The notes under the pieces were generated by a model. The model had not been told where the DNA came from. It did not search any database and was given only the letters and a program-made list of their open reading frames with translations. Of a stretch of 64,000 bases of DNA, positions 63,840 to 64,000 are shown piece by piece. Within the stretch, counting starts at the first letter, position 1, and each line of letters begins with the position of its first letter. Position numbers and translations under genes: made by a program. This DNA comes from Ponticaulis sp. (GTDB lineage Bacteria; Pseudomonadota; Alphaproteobacteria; Caulobacterales; Hyphomonadaceae): positions 234,932 to 298,931 of the forward strand of contig PBNO01000003.1 in NCBI GenBank assembly GCA_002723155.1, in the 5' to 3' direction.

Positions 63840-64000
63840 TTACTCACCACCGATATGCTGGTCGACGAAATCCAGAAGCTCAGTCAGAATTTCTTCCCGA
63901 TCATCATCATCGAGAATAGAATGCCCTCGGCGCACAAACCTTATATACTCGACATCTCTTCCAGCATCGCTCAACGCATCTTCCATCCTGTGGCTTTGCC
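63840..64000 (-). CDS. S9-family peptidase, C-terminal end (partial)
   Basis: The minus strand encodes a tail ending RGHSILDDDDREEILTELLD and then FVDQHIGGE before the stop. It matches the end of the neighbouring S9 peptidase (QNHSILDEGSREGVLQEIITF), including the catalytic His. It is therefore a tandem paralogue in the same orientation; the rest lies outside the window. Confidence 0.85.
   Translation of the reverse strand, partial: QSHRMEDALSDAGRDVEYIRFVRRGHSILDDDDREEILTELLDFVDQHIGGE

Overview
The window looks like the chromosome of an aerobic, Gram-negative alphaproteobacterium, most likely from the Caulobacterales/Hyphomonadaceae neighbourhood. That placement is inferred from gene content: crotonyl-CoA carboxylase/reductase of the ethylmalonyl-CoA pathway, a DUF4167 protein, a PodJ-like polarity factor, ligase-associated DNA-repair proteins, KdsB (LPS), and many paralogous acyl-CoA dehydrogenases. 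Coding density is high, gaps are short, and rho-independent terminators are frequent. No rRNA, tRNA or CRISPR array was seen.

Layout. 1-7.2 kb: ccr, an orphan VirC1/ParA-type ATPase, and an operon encoding a probably heteromeric acyl-CoA dehydrogenase with an AT-rich unknown ORF wedged between the two subunit genes. A flavin monooxygenase diverges from it. 7.2-10.4 kb: a secreted unknown protein, an MscS channel and an HDAC-family deacetylase. 10.4-15.6 kb: a processive family-2 glycosyltransferase gene cut in two by a 3.6-kb IS1595-type transposon (11055-14652). The transposon has perfect 25-bp terminal inverted repeats and an 8-bp target duplication. Besides its transposase it carries five passenger genes, including a Cas2/VapD-like protein, an HTH protein and a DUF6471 protein. 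15.7-24.3 kb: an envelope proteolysis island with an S41 lipoprotein protease, a ToxR/CadC-like regulator with TPRs, a secreted caspase-fold protease carrying five PPC domains and an EF-hand-like loop, and a secreted protein of eight PPC domains. 24.4-33.8 kb: housekeeping genes (pyrD, a LexA-like S24 repressor, bacteriohemerythrin, a MarR-type regulator, prfA-MOSC-prmC, MAPEG, thioesterase, DUF983). 33.9-43.6 kb: a GH13 alpha-glucosidase, endonuclease V, a ferric-iron ABC importer split over divergent units, kdsB, and unknown envelope proteins. 43.8-49.4 kb: an Lhr-like helicase and a PdeM-like phosphoesterase, separated by a rhodanese/MBL fusion and an enoyl-CoA hydratase. 49.5-53.1 kb: the PodJ-like protein. 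53.3-61.1 kb: a fatty-acid oxidation cluster (MerR regulator, two acyl-CoA dehydrogenases, thioesterase, thiolase, a small Gly-rich protein, FadB-type multifunctional enzyme). 61.3-64 kb: a small secreted Cys protein and two tandem S9 peptidases, the second cut by the window end.

How the parts connect. A TTGACG-N3-ACGT(T)AA sequence lies in front of the MerR gene, in front of the downstream acyl-CoA dehydrogenase, and about 48 kb away between the heteromeric dehydrogenase operon and the flavin monooxygenase. This suggests one MerR (LiuR-like) regulon for acyl-CoA catabolism. Most interesting for follow-up are the IS1595 transposon and its cargo, the caspase/PPC island, and the coupled ORF inside the dehydrogenase operon.
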